From Devosia pacifica (GTDB lineage: Bacteria; Pseudomonadota; Alphaproteobacteria; Rhizobiales; Devosiaceae), in contig NZ_BMZE01000001.1 of assembly GCF_014652635.1 (NCBI RefSeq), forward strand, positions 1,126,051 through 1,190,050: a stretch of DNA of 64,000 nt, given 5' to 3'. How positions within the stretch are numbered: the first letter of the stretch is position 1; every line of letters begins with the position of its first letter. The notes below the pieces were generated by a model that worked only from the letters and a program-made list of their open reading frames with translations, ran no database searches and was not told where the DNA came from. A program made the position numbers and the translations under genes. Shown here piece by piece: positions 34,479-43,813 of this stretch.

Positions 34479-35033
34479 ATGAGCGTTCTGCCGACCGGCT
34501 TCGAACTAGGGCCGAGTTTCCCCCTCACGGCGCCGAAGCAGCCGCCCATCACCGGCTCGGATTTTCGTGAGGTGATGTCGCATCTTGCGGCCACCGTTAC
34601 GGTCGTGACGGCCATTCATGATGGCGAACGGCGCGGCCGCACTGCGACGGCTGTTTTGCCACTCGCACCCGAACCACCCTCGATCCTTGTTTCGATTGAC
34701 GGCACCAGTCGCCTCGCCGATCTGATCGCCGCCTCCGGCAGGTTTTCGCTTGCCGTTCTGGCGACCGACCAGCGCGATGTCGGCGATGCCTTCGCTGGCA
34801 AACTCGGAAAGATTGACCGTTTCAGCGTCGGCGATTGGTCAGAGTGGCCTTCCGGCGATCCATTGCTCGCGAACGCAGTCTCGGCGATCGATTGCGAGGT
34901 GATCGGGCGCATGGACACCGGCACGCACATCCTGTTCGCTGGCGGTATCGTCGAAAGCCGCAGCGATGAAAGCCGCCAGGCCTTGCTCTGGCATCGCCGC
35001 GGCTATCGCGGGATCGAACTGAGCGCCGACTGA
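34479..35033 (+). CDS. Flavin reductase family protein (HpaC-like)
   Basis: The 184-residue protein matches the flavin reductase domain: FREVMSHLAATVTVVTA near residue 28, the LPLAPEPPSILVSIDGTSRL block and SLAVLATDQRDVGDAFAG. Such proteins supply reduced FMN/FAD to partner monooxygenases or act as oxygen-insensitive reductases. No partner monooxygenase is adjacent. An in-frame GTG at 34467 is an alternative start. Confidence 0.85.
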   Translation: MSVLPTGFELGPSFPLTAPKQPPITGSDFREVMSHLAATVTVVTAIHDGERRGRTATAVLPLAPEPPSILVSIDGTSRLADLIAASGRFSLAVLATDQRDVGDAFAGKLGKIDRFSVGDWSEWPSGDPLLANAVSAIDCEVIGRMDTGTHILFAGGIVESRSDESRQALLWHRRGYRGIELSAD

Positions 35034-35055
35034 GCGGCACCCGGTTCTGCTTGAT

Positions 35056-36594
35056 CTAGCCGCCAATAACGAGGCAGCCGAGTTCCGGCGCGCCGCGCAG
35101 TTCTGAACATACCGACTGTGCCTGCTCGCGGTCCCCGAACCCGACAAACCGGGCGCGGAACACCGTGCGGCCAAACTGTTCGATGCTGTCGACATCGGCG
35201 CGACGGTCGGAAAGTGCAGAGGCAGTCGATTGCGCGGTCTGCAGCAGGGTGCGCGCCTCATCTGCACTCACAGCGGCGCCAACCTGGATGGTCCAGCGCC
35301 CTTCGCTGGCCGGCGTCGGTGCCGTCGCACTCGGGGATATGCTTGCGGTACGGATCTGGTCCGGCACGATTTCCGGCTCGGCATCGGCCTGCACGCGCTC
35401 CGCCGGGGTCGGCGGCGTCACCGGAACCGGATCTGCGATCGAGGCGGTGCCGAGCGAATAACCTTCGTTGATCCAGGCGCCCATGACTTCACTGAGCCCG
35501 CTCTTCGGATCTTCAGCGCCCGCAAGGCCCGCAGCGGCCTCAAGCGCGGTGCCCGGCCCGCCACCAAGGCTTGCCGTCACGATTTGCGGCTGCTCGGCAC
35601 GGCCTTCGCCACGAGCCAGTTGCGCCAGGCGGAAGCCGGGGAGCGGTGCCGGCGACACGTAGAACGGCCGCGACTGCGCAAACAAGCGGTTTGGCTCACC
35701 GCCTTCGCCCGGACGCGGGATCATTGCGGTTTCCTGGTAGGAGCCACGCAGGCCCTCGTCGAAATACTCACGCACCAGCTCGCGCACTTTCTGGTCGCGA
35801 GATGCGGAGCTGTTGAAGCCGAAAGCGATGACGATGATGTGCCGGTTGTCCTTGCGGGCGGCGGTCATCAGGTTCGATCCGGCAGCGTTGATATAGCCGG
35901 TCTTGATGCCGTCGACGGCATCCATGTAGCCAAGCACCCGGTTGTGGTTGCCGTAAGTACGGCCGCCATAGTTGAAGCTCTTGGTCTGGAACAGCGAATA
36001 TCGGTTCGGAAAATGCTGGTAGACGGCCAAAGCCAGGATCGACTGGTCGCGCACTGTCGTCACCTGCCGCGCGTCAGGCAATCCGGAAGCGTTGCCATAG
36101 GTGGTGTGGCTCATGCCGAGGGCGCGTGCGGTTGCCGTCATGCGTTCGGCGAATTTTTCTTCCGAGCCGGAAATATGCTCGGCAATGGCGCGCGCCATGT
36201 CGTTGGCCGAAAGCGTCACCAGCGATTTCATCGCATCTTCGAGCCGGATTTTGGCGCCGGCCCTTAGCCCAAGCTTGGTTGGGACCGCACTGGCCGCATG
36301 CCGCGAAACCGTGATCTGTGAATCGAGCGTGAGATTGCCGGCCTCGAGTTCCTGAAAGGCGATGTAGAGCGTCATCACCTTGGTAACGGATGCCGGATAA
36401 CGCCGCTCATCGGCCGCCGCTTCGTACATCACCTGGCCGGTCTTGGCGTCAACGACAATACCCGCGTACTTGCGCAGGTTTTCCATGCCGTGCGCCGTCG
36501 GCGCCATCACCATGAAAGCCGTCAATACTGCTAAAATGCAGAGCCAGATCTTCTGAAAACGTAAAACGGGAGGGGCTGAGAGTACAAATGCCAC
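35056..36594 (-). CDS. D-alanyl-D-alanine carboxypeptidase with C-terminal SPOR domain
   Basis: The 512-residue protein has a signal sequence (hydrophobic about residues 17-34), an S11 peptidase domain with catalytic SxxK (SVTK, about residue 70), SxN (SAND) and KTG (GIKTGY), a Pro/Ala-rich linker, and a C-terminal SPOR domain (about residues 430-510) that binds denuded septal peptidoglycan. It trims pentapeptides in the periplasm, with SPOR placing it at the division site. The start is taken as GTG 36594 because GGAG lies six bases upstream; upstream TTGs lack one. Confidence 0.9.
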   Translation of the reverse strand: MAFVLSAPPVLRFQKIWLCILAVLTAFMVMAPTAHGMENLRKYAGIVVDAKTGQVMYEAAADERRYPASVTKVMTLYIAFQELEAGNLTLDSQITVSRHAASAVPTKLGLRAGAKIRLEDAMKSLVTLSANDMARAIAEHISGSEEKFAERMTATARALGMSHTTYGNASGLPDARQVTTVRDQSILALAVYQHFPNRYSLFQTKSFNYGGRTYGNHNRVLGYMDAVDGIKTGYINAAGSNLMTAARKDNRHIIVIAFGFNSSASRDQKVRELVREYFDEGLRGSYQETAMIPRPGEGGEPNRLFAQSRPFYVSPAPLPGFRLAQLARGEGRAEQPQIVTASLGGGPGTALEAAAGLAGAEDPKSGLSEVMGAWINEGYSLGTASIADPVPVTPPTPAERVQADAEPEIVPDQIRTASISPSATAPTPASEGRWTIQVGAAVSADEARTLLQTAQSTASALSDRRADVDSIEQFGRTVFRARFVGFGDREQAQSVCSELRGAPELGCLVIGG

Positions 36595-36975
36595 TCGGGA
36601 CTCCAACAATAATTACCAATTGGACGCAACTGCGCCCATACGCCAGCACTCTGGATGCCGGCGCGCCCCCGTGCCTCTGGCATCCACTTCGAGCATCAGT
36701 GTGCCACTGGATGGTTAGTACGGAGTAAACTTACCAATAGGGGTCGATCTGCCGTGTGTCGGCACGCATGCCTTGCGCTCTTGACGACAATGGGGCAAAA
36801 GCGCGGCATCGAACGGACCCGAATGATCGGGTGGCTTCTCCGGGCGCCTATCCCCCGGCAACAGAATTCATGACATTCGGGCGCTGCCGGGCTCCGATTG
36901 CACGATCCTGTCAAAGTTGGGCATGCCGTGCATCGTCGGTAACAATTCGGCGAGTCCCGATCCGAAAACGAGCCG
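36595..36975. other. Intergenic region between divergent carboxypeptidase and SulP genes
   Basis: The 381 bases contain no convincing gene: short frames here show poor codon patterns and no ribosome binding site. Two TTACCAAT copies (36612-36619, 36733-36740) occur about 120 bases apart, without obvious symmetry. No EcfG-type promoter was found. Presumably it holds the two divergent promoters. Confidence 0.5.
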
Positions 36976-38463
36976 ATGATCGACTTTATCACACGTATGC
37001 GTGCCGAATGGTTCGGCAACATCCGCGCGGACCTGCTCGCGGGTCTCGTCGTTGCGCTGGCCCTCATTCCAGAGGCCATCGCCTTCTCCATCATTGCAGG
37101 CGTCGACCCCAAGGTCGGGCTTTACGCCTCGTTCTCCATTGCCGTCCTCATCGCCTTTGTCGGCGGACGGCCGGGCATGATCTCCGCAGCAACCGCCGCA
37201 ACGGCGGTACTCATGGTCACGCTGGTGCGCGATTATGGCCTGCAATATCTTCTTGCAGCGACCGTCCTCGCCGGGCTCCTGCAGATCGGCGCCGGCCTCT
37301 TGCGGCTCGGCTACGTCATGCGCTTCGTCTCGCGCTCGGTAATGACCGGATTCGTCAACGCGCTGGCGATTCTCATTTTCATGGCGCAGCTGCCCGAGTT
37401 GACCAACGTCACCTGGCTCACCTACGCCATGGTGGCAGCGGGCCTTGGCATCATCTATCTGTTTCCGCGCATCACCAAGGCGGTGCCGTCCCCGCTGGTC
37501 TGCATCGTCGTGCTTACCGCTGCATCGATCGCCTTCAACTTTGATCTGCGCACGGTTGGGGACATGGGCCAGCTGCCCGATACCCTGCCGATCTTCCTGA
37601 TCCCGCAGATCCCGCTCACCTTAGAAACCCTGATGATCGTGCTGCCCTATTCCGCTGCGATCGCCGTGGTCGGGCTGCTGGAATCGTTGATGACCGCGCA
37701 GGTCATTGATGACCTCACCGACACCCCGAGCGACAAGAACCAGGAGTGCGTCGGCCAGGGCATCGCCAATACCGCCACCGGTTTCATCGGCGGCATGGCC
37801 GGTTGTGCCATGATCGGGCAGTCGATCATTAATGTGAAATCAGGTGGCCGCGGGCGGCTGTCGACCTTTTTTGCCGGCGCCATGCTTCTGTTCCTCATCC
37901 TCGTTCTCGGGGATCTCGTCAGCATCATTCCGATGGCGGCGCTTGTCGCGATCATGATCATGGTCTCGATCGGCACCTTCTCCTGGGTGTCCCTCAAGAA
38001 CCTGTTCGTGCACCCGCGCAGTTCCTCCATCGTCATGCTGGCGACCGTCGTCACCGTCGTCTACACCCACAACCTCGCGATTGGCGTGCTCGTTGGCGTG
38101 CTCTTGTCGGGCATCTTCTTTGCCTGGAAGATCTCGCAGATCTTCCGCGTTACCTCGAATTTGTCGCCGGATGGCCGGCACCGTACCTATCGCGTCGAAG
38201 GACAGATCTTCTTCGCCTCGGCGGATGATTTCTCCAATGCCTTTGACTTCAAGGAAGCTCTGGAAAAAGTCACCATTGACGTGTCAGATGCGCATATCTG
38301 GGACATCTCGAGCGTTCAGGCGCTCGACATGGTGATCCTGAAATTCCGCCGCGAGGGTTCGGAGGTAGACCTTGTCGGCATGAACGAAGCCAGCGAAACC
38401 ATCGTCGACAAGCTGGCCATTCATGACAAACCCGGGGCGCTCGATCGCCTCATGGGGCACTAG
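36976..38463 (+). CDS. SulP family anion transporter with STAS domain
   Basis: The 495-residue inner-membrane protein has 10-12 hydrophobic segments (about residues 17-390) with the SulP signature PKVGLYASF and the [19 protein letters not shown] region, then a cytoplasmic STAS domain (about residues 400-490). It could carry sulfate, bicarbonate or another anion; a SulP/UspA pairing has been seen with bicarbonate-type members, but the substrate is not determinable here. It leads a three-gene unit: the uspA-like gene starts 13 bases later, behind AGGAGG. Confidence 0.9.
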   Translation: MIDFITRMRAEWFGNIRADLLAGLVVALALIPEAIAFSIIAGVDPKVGLYASFSIAVLIAFVGGRPGMISAATAATAVLMVTLVRDYGLQYLLAATVLAGLLQIGAGLLRLGYVMRFVSRSVMTGFVNALAILIFMAQLPELTNVTWLTYAMVAAGLGIIYLFPRITKAVPSPLVCIVVLTAASIAFNFDLRTVGDMGQLPDTLPIFLIPQIPLTLETLMIVLPYSAAIAVVGLLESLMTAQVIDDLTDTPSDKNQECVGQGIANTATGFIGGMAGCAMIGQSIINVKSGGRGRLSTFFAGAMLLFLILVLGDLVSIIPMAALVAIMIMVSIGTFSWVSLKNLFVHPRSSSIVMLATVVTVVYTHNLAIGVLVGVLLSGIFFAWKISQIFRVTSNLSPDGRHRTYRVEGQIFFASADDFSNAFDFKEALEKVTIDVSDAHIWDISSVQALDMVILKFRREGSEVDLVGMNEASETIVDKLAIHDKPGALDRLMGH

Positions 38464-38475
38464 GAGGAGCGCGCA

Positions 38476-39327
38476 ATGAAACTCATCGCCTTTATCGATG
38501 GCTCAACCTACTCCGAAAGCGTTCTCGATTACGCCGCCTGGGTTTCGGAGCGCACCGACGCCCAGGCGGAGATCGTCCACGTTATCGGGCGGCGCGAAAC
38601 CTCGACGCCACCGGTGAGCTTCAGTGGAAGCCTCGAAGCGGGTGCGCACCAGCACCTTCTCGAAGAGCTTTCCAAGCACGACGAACAGCGGGCGCGCCTG
38701 GCCCAGCAACGCGGTCGCCTGCTCGTTGACAGCGCGGTTGAGCGACTGCAGGAAGCGGGCCTCAAGGAAGTCGCTGCCCGGCTGCGCACCGGAGACATTG
38801 TCGAAGCGGTGCAGGACATGGAATCGGGCGCCGACATGATCATGATCGGCAAGCGCGGCGAGGCTGCCGATTTCGCCAAGCTGCACCTTGGCTCGAACCT
38901 CGAGCGGGTCGCGCGCGTCTCGACCAAGCCGGTCTTCGTTGCCAACCGCAAGTTCAAGCCGATCGAGCGCTTTCTCATCGCCTTCGATGGCGGCGCCAGC
39001 GTCATGAAAGCGATCAATCACATTGCCACCAGCAAGCTGTTCGCAGGCCTGCCCTGCACGATGATATCCGCCGGTCGAGAGACGCAGGACATGCGTGGAA
39101 AGCTGGAAGCGGCGGCGGGCGTTCTGCGCAGCAGTGGCTTTGAAGTCCAAACGCTGATCGAGGAAGGTCAGCCCGAAGAAGTCATCTCGCGGCATACTGA
39201 AGCCTCCGGCATCGACCTGCTGGTGATGGGAGCATATAGCCACTCGCGCGTCCGTAGCCTGTTCATCGGCTCGACCACCGCCGAAATGGTGCGCTCGGTG
39301 CTGATCCCGGTCATGCTGTTCCGCTGA
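38476..39327 (+). CDS. Universal stress protein (tandem UspA domains)
   Basis: The 283-residue protein has two UspA domains (about residues 1-150 and 155-283). The second has the ATP-binding-like G-x2-x9-G-S-T pattern (GAYSHSRVRSLFIGSTT); the first ends HLGSNLERVAR. AGGAGG at 38463-38468 is a near-ideal ribosome binding site. Located between SulP and a DksA-like gene in one operon, it may modulate the transporter or signal energy state; this is inference. Confidence 0.92.
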   Translation: MKLIAFIDGSTYSESVLDYAAWVSERTDAQAEIVHVIGRRETSTPPVSFSGSLEAGAHQHLLEELSKHDEQRARLAQQRGRLLVDSAVERLQEAGLKEVAARLRTGDIVEAVQDMESGADMIMIGKRGEAADFAKLHLGSNLERVARVSTKPVFVANRKFKPIERFLIAFDGGASVMKAINHIATSKLFAGLPCTMISAGRETQDMRGKLEAAAGVLRSSGFEVQTLIEEGQPEEVISRHTEASGIDLLVMGAYSHSRVRSLFIGSTTAEMVRSVLIPVMLFR

Positions 39328-39329
39328 TA

Positions 39330-39704
39330 ATGACTGAAGAGCACGACGAAGAGGCTCTCATCCGTCACTTCGCGCCGCTGATTGAGAAGGAACTCGCCGA
39401 GATCGAGAAGCAGACGCGCGACACCGAGCAGGATCGAGCGCCGGTTGCACTCGATCAGCAAAGCGTCGGCAGGCTGTCGCGCATGGAGGCACTGCAGGGC
39501 CAGGCTCTCGCCAAGGCATCCGAGACGCGCCGCGCCCGCCGCCGCACCGCCCTTCAGATGGCGCAGCGCCGAATACGGGAGGGCGAGTATGGATACTGTC
39601 TCGATTGCGGCGAACCTGTTGCGCGTCAGCGCCTCGAGGTAGATCCTGCTGTTACTCTCTGCATTGCCTGCGCCAATCGCGCCGACAAACCAAAATCCCG
39701 CTAG
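39330..39704 (+). CDS. DksA/TraR family C4 zinc-finger protein
   Basis: This 124-residue protein has a charged coiled-coil-like N-terminal part (about residues 10-90) and a C-terminal C4 zinc finger, CLDC then CIAC with a 17-residue spacer. The family binds RNA polymerase through the secondary channel; canonical DksA has ~150 residues and a D-x-x-D-A coiled-coil tip, which is not evident here, so this is a short paralogue. The start lies two bases behind the uspA-like stop, so translation is coupled. Confidence 0.88.
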   Translation: MTEEHDEEALIRHFAPLIEKELAEIEKQTRDTEQDRAPVALDQQSVGRLSRMEALQGQALAKASETRRARRRTALQMAQRRIREGEYGYCLDCGEPVARQRLEVDPAVTLCIACANRADKPKSR

Positions 39705-39775
39705 CCTAAGAGCCGGCACTCGCTACCGCCCATTTCTGCGCCCCACCTCGTGGCGTAGCAAGAAAGGAATGTGTC

Positions 39776-41062
39776 ATGGCCTCTGCTGGAACCAAATCGC
39801 CACCCCTTCGCGAACTGACCGGCCGGCAGATTCAGTGGATTCTCGGTGGCTATGCTATGACGATGGCGACAATGCCTGGCCAGACCGTCTTTATCGCCCA
39901 GTTCAATGAATCGCTGCGCGGTCATTTCGATCTAAGCCACGGCGAGTTTGGCGGCCTTTACACCATCGCCACCTTGCTCAGCGCCACCGTCCTTGTCTGG
40001 GCGGGTGGTCTCGCCGACAAGCTGGCGCCGCGCCTTCTGGCGCTCCTTGCGGTATGCGGTCTGGCGCTCGTCTGCCTGACGATGTCGGTTCAAAACCACA
40101 TCGTGCTGCTGGTGCTGGCATTGGCGGGTCTGCGATTTTGTGGTCAGGGCATGCTCAGCCACATCGCGATGACAACGATGTCTCGCTGGTTCAACCGCTT
40201 TCGCGGCCGCGCGCTCTCGTTCGCGGGCTTCGGCTTCGCCAGCGGCGAGGCAATCTTCCCGTTCCTGGTTACCCTGTCGATCGGCCTGTTCGGATGGCGC
40301 CAGGTCTGGGCCGGAACCGCCGTACTGCTGCTCGCGGTCATCGTGCCAATTATCTTCTTCCTGCTGCGCGATCCGCCTGACGGCAAGCGCGCCAAGGCCA
40401 GCGGTGCAATCAATCCGGATGCCGCCACCAGCACCACCCCCACCGGCCTGAAGTGGACACGCGGTCGCGTCCTGCGCGACCCGCTATTTTACAGCATCAT
40501 CCCGGGGATCATGGGCCCGCCCGCCATCGGCACGCTCTTCATCTTCCATCAGGCGCACCTTGCCGAGCTCAAGGGTTGGGAGCTGACTGTGTTTACCGCC
40601 TTTTTCCCGGTTCTTTCAGTGACTGGTGTGGCGATGGGTCTGGCCGCAGGGTTTCTCGTCGATCGGTTTGGCGCATGGCGTCTCATGCCGGTCATCCTCT
40701 TGCCGATGGCAGTCGGGTGCCTGAGCATTGGCACCATCGATGCCGTTTGGGGCATTCCGCTGCTGCTGCTGCTCTTCGGCATGACCAACGGGTTGATGTC
40801 CCCGGTTATGGGAGCGCTTTGGGCCGAGATCTACGGCACCGCCCATATCGGCGCCATACGCGCTCTCGCGGTCGCGGCCCTGGTTTCCGCCTCAGCACTT
40901 GGCCCGGGGCTTGCCGGCTATCTCGTTGATATCGGGGTTGAACTGGAACTGCAGGCATTCTTCTACGCTGCCTACTGCATCGCAGGCGCCACAGCCTATT
41001 TGCTGCTGCGCGAGGCGTTCAAAAAGCGGGTCGAAGAAACCTCGGCAGAAGCGGAGGCCTGA
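39776..41062 (+). CDS. Major facilitator superfamily transporter
   Basis: The 428-residue protein has about 12 hydrophobic segments in two halves separated by a loop near residues 200-235, and the MFS loop motif GGLADKLAPR between helices 2 and 3. There is no feature that fixes a substrate; the overall look recalls oxalate/formate-antiporter-like (OFA-type) permeases of monocarboxylates. AAAGGA lies seven bases before the ATG. It is monocistronic and converges with an ABC operon. Confidence 0.88.
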   Translation: MASAGTKSPPLRELTGRQIQWILGGYAMTMATMPGQTVFIAQFNESLRGHFDLSHGEFGGLYTIATLLSATVLVWAGGLADKLAPRLLALLAVCGLALVCLTMSVQNHIVLLVLALAGLRFCGQGMLSHIAMTTMSRWFNRFRGRALSFAGFGFASGEAIFPFLVTLSIGLFGWRQVWAGTAVLLLAVIVPIIFFLLRDPPDGKRAKASGAINPDAATSTTPTGLKWTRGRVLRDPLFYSIIPGIMGPPAIGTLFIFHQAHLAELKGWELTVFTAFFPVLSVTGVAMGLAAGFLVDRFGAWRLMPVILLPMAVGCLSIGTIDAVWGIPLLLLLFGMTNGLMSPVMGALWAEIYGTAHIGAIRALAVAALVSASALGPGLAGYLVDIGVELELQAFFYAAYCIAGATAYLLLREAFKKRVEETSAEAEA

Positions 41063-41070
41063 GGGCCTCC
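41053..41070. terminator. Short hairpin between convergent genes
   Basis: GGAGGCC/GGCCTCC (41053-41059, 41064-41070) spans the MFS stop codon and precedes the end of the convergent ABC operon. It lacks a T tract, so this is a weak terminator candidate. Confidence 0.4.
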
Positions 41071-41080
41071 GAAACGACCG

Positions 41081-41935
41081 TCACGCACGCTCCGCCTGCC
41101 GCTCCGCTCGTCTGTGCCGAAGCGCCGCCGAAGCGCGCTCCGGGTCTGGCGGCAACACCGCGTTCTTGAGCGCGGTCGAATACTCGTGCTTCGGGTTGTC
41201 CAGCACTTCCTGCGCATTGCCGGCCTCGACCACATCGCCACGATGCATGATGATCACGCGGTCTGAGATGTAATACGCCGTCGCCAGATCATGCGTGATG
41301 TAGATGATCGAGACCCCAAGATCATCCCGCAGATGCTGGAACAGATTGACGATCGACATGCGCAGCGATGCATCGACCATCGAGACCGGTTCATCTGCGA
41401 CGATCAGCTTCGGCTCGGGTATCAACGCCCGTGCCACAGCAATGCGCTGCAACTGCCCACCTGAAAGCTCGTGCGAATAGCGCCCTTTGATCTCCGCCAG
41501 TGACAGGCCGACATGCTGCAGCGCCTTGTCCGCCTGCGACTCCTGCTCGGCGCGGGTTTTCGCACCGCAGAACTGCTTTGCCGTCGTAAACAGAAACAGG
41601 TCGATAGGGGTGAGCGGATTGAACGCTTCGAACGGGTTCTGAAAAATCGGCTGCACCCGCTTCATGAAGTCGAGACGGTCGCGCCGTTTCCGCACTGTCG
41701 TCACGTCGCGGCCTTCGAACCTGATCGTCCCGGTTGTCGGCACTTCGTTGCCGAGAATCATCTTGGCGATTGTCGTTTTGCCGCTGCCGGACTCTCCGAC
41801 AATGGTAAAAATCTCCGCCTTGGCATCATCGATATCGAAGCTGACGCCTTTGACCGCCTGCAGCGTCGCCCGGTCTAACAGCCCGCCGATCTGGAAGGTC
41901 TTGGTGACCTGATCGAGTTCCAGAAGCTTGCTCAT
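41081..41935 (-). CDS. ABC transporter ATP-binding protein (OppF/DppF-like)
   Basis: The 284-residue ATPase has Walker A GESGSGKTT (about residue 44), signature LSGGQLQRIAVARA and Walker B KLIVADEPVSMVD, then the H-loop THDLATAYY. It partners the second ATPase encoded just upstream to energise the family 5 importer. The start overlaps the upstream stop (ATGA at 41932-41935). It is the last of five genes running from 46794 to 41081. It lacks the long C-terminal oligopeptide region of its partner. Confidence 0.93.
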   Translation of the reverse strand: MSKLLELDQVTKTFQIGGLLDRATLQAVKGVSFDIDDAKAEIFTIVGESGSGKTTIAKMILGNEVPTTGTIRFEGRDVTTVRKRRDRLDFMKRVQPIFQNPFEAFNPLTPIDLFLFTTAKQFCGAKTRAEQESQADKALQHVGLSLAEIKGRYSHELSGGQLQRIAVARALIPEPKLIVADEPVSMVDASLRMSIVNLFQHLRDDLGVSIIYITHDLATAYYISDRVIIMHRGDVVEAGNAQEVLDNPKHEYSTALKNAVLPPDPERASAALRHRRAERQAERA

Positions 41936-42948
41936 GAGACCTCCACTTCCCCGGCGCGCCAGCACGCCACGCGACCAGTCTCCCGCGCCACGAGGGGTGG
42001 GTTGTCGGTCTTGCACTTGTCGATCGCCAGTGGGCAGCGCGGGTGGAACCGGCATGCCGGCGGCGGATCAGCGAGGTTCGGCGGCTTGCCCGCCAGCGCC
42101 TGTCGCCGTTTTGGATCGCCAAGGCGCGGCAGGCTCGAGATCAGGTGCGCGGTATACGGATGCTGCGGCCGCCTGAAGATGTCGATTGAGGGCCCCTCCT
42201 CCACCAGCCGGCCAGCATAGACGATGCCGATCCGGTCGGCGATCGCCGCATGCACAGTCATATCGTGCGTCACGAAGATGATCGAAGAGCCCATGCGTTC
42301 CTGCACGTCCTTGATCAGCCCCAGAACATCCTGCTGCACAAGAACGTCGAGCGCCGTCGTCGGCTCGTCCGCAATGATGAACTCCGGCTCGCATACCGTT
42401 GCGAGCGCGATCGTTAGCCGCTGGCGCATGCCCCCGGAGAGCTGGTGCGGATAGGCTTCGAGAACGTTGGGATTCAGTCCCAGCTTTTCGAGGTGCTGTC
42501 GCACCCGCGGCCAGAATTCGGCCTTGCTCAGCCCCATATGCTCGAACGCGAAGTCCTCGAACGACCGCTTCACGCGCCGCACCGGGTTCAGGACGTTCAT
42601 CGAACCCTGCATGATGTAGCTGAGGTGCCGCCACCGGGCACTGTTCATCGACCCTGGCTCACCATAGACATCGACGAAATTGCCATCGAAATCGAATTTC
42701 ACCGAGCCGTCGACGACACGCAGCGGCGGATTGATCGCGCCGGCAATGGTCTTGATCAGCGAGGACTTGCCGCTCGATGATTCACCGGCAATGCCATAGA
42801 CCTCGTTGCGCTTGATGCTGAGGGTAATATCGTCGACAGCCCGCACTTCGCGCTGCACGCCGAAATAGTTCATCTGGTAATACGCCTTGAGGTTCTTCAC
42901 CTCGAGCACGGTGCCAGTCCGCTGCTCGGCCTCGGCAGTGGTAAGCAT
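41932..42948 (-). CDS. ABC transporter ATP-binding protein (OppD/DppD-like)
   Basis: The 338-residue ATPase has Walker A GESSSGKSS (about residue 55; the usual Gly is Ser, still within G-x4-G-K-S), signature LSGGMRQRLTIALA, Walker [13 protein letters not shown] and the C-terminal oligopeptide-transporter zinc-like region with cysteines (CRFHPRCPLAIDKC). It is joined to the permease gene upstream by a 2-base gap and overlaps the second ATPase gene. Confidence 0.93.
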   Translation of the reverse strand: MLTTAEAEQRTGTVLEVKNLKAYYQMNYFGVQREVRAVDDITLSIKRNEVYGIAGESSSGKSSLIKTIAGAINPPLRVVDGSVKFDFDGNFVDVYGEPGSMNSARWRHLSYIMQGSMNVLNPVRRVKRSFEDFAFEHMGLSKAEFWPRVRQHLEKLGLNPNVLEAYPHQLSGGMRQRLTIALATVCEPEFIIADEPTTALDVLVQQDVLGLIKDVQERMGSSIIFVTHDMTVHAAIADRIGIVYAGRLVEEGPSIDIFRRPQHPYTAHLISSLPRLGDPKRRQALAGKPPNLADPPPACRFHPRCPLAIDKCKTDNPPLVARETGRVACWRAGEVEVS

Positions 42949-42950
42949 GA

Positions 42951-43808
42951 TCAGCCTCCCATGCGCGCCAGGCGGCTGCGCGGGTCGATATATTCATTGA
43001 TGGAGATGGCCAGCAGGAACAGGCCGAGAAACAGCAGCACGATCGCGATAATCGGGAAGGCAATCCACCACCACACACCGGCAACAATCGCCTGGTGCTG
43101 GTTGGCCCAGTTGATCATCCCGCCAATCGTCGGCCGGTTGAGGTCGATGAACCCCAGCACTGCCAGCGTGACCTCGATGCCGATCGCAAAGATCAGATTG
43201 TTCATCGCCGTGAAGAAGACAATCGGCATCACGTAGGGCATGTGCTGGCGCACCAGAACCTGCGGCATGCTCATGCCGGCATAGACCGCGTGGCGGGTGA
43301 ACTCGCGTTGCCGCAGACTCAGCGCCACCGATCGGATGATGCGGGCGTCATAGTTCCAGCTGAGGCACGCCGTCACCACCGCAAGGATCGCCCAGTTCAT
43401 CTGCTCGCGCATGACGAAGTAGACCAGCAGCAGGATCGGCAGGTTCGGCAACGCGATCAGCGTGTCGTTGATGGTCATCAGCACGCGGTCGCCGCGTCCG
43501 CCGATATAGCCCGAGATCATGCCCATAGTCAGCGCCAGCATGCGGCTGATCACTGTCACGGTGATGCCGAACGTCATGGTGTTCCACAACGCCGCGCTGA
43601 TCTGCCAGAAGATGTCCTGGCCGCGAGACGTGGTGCCCAGCCAATAGTCTGGCGAAGGCGGCATGTCGGGCGGCAGCAGGTAGATGGCCGTATTGTCGTA
43701 CGGCGAGAAGAAGTGCAGCGATGCGTAGATCACCAGTGAGGCCGTCAGGATGAACCCGATCAGAAACTCTCTATTGTAGCGCAGTAGATCGCGCAGAACT
43801 TTGAACAT
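42951..43808 (-). CDS. ABC transporter permease (OppC/DppC-like)
   Basis: The 285-residue inner-membrane protein has six hydrophobic segments, the WLGTTSRGQDIFWQ motif typical of DppC-type permeases and an EAA-like loop near FTRHAVYAGMSMPQVLVRQHM. It forms the channel with the second permease and is placed in the same operon between permease and ATPase genes. Confidence 0.92.
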   Translation of the reverse strand: MFKVLRDLLRYNREFLIGFILTASLVIYASLHFFSPYDNTAIYLLPPDMPPSPDYWLGTTSRGQDIFWQISAALWNTMTFGITVTVISRMLALTMGMISGYIGGRGDRVLMTINDTLIALPNLPILLLVYFVMREQMNWAILAVVTACLSWNYDARIIRSVALSLRQREFTRHAVYAGMSMPQVLVRQHMPYVMPIVFFTAMNNLIFAIGIEVTLAVLGFIDLNRPTIGGMINWANQHQAIVAGVWWWIAFPIIAIVLLFLGLFLLAISINEYIDPRSRLARMGG

Positions 43809-43813
43809 GCTGC

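Noticed and set aside
35230..36267. A 345-codon open frame on the plus strand
   Set aside because: Antisense to the D,D-carboxypeptidase gene, whose SxxK, SxN and KTG motifs and SPOR domain are intact.
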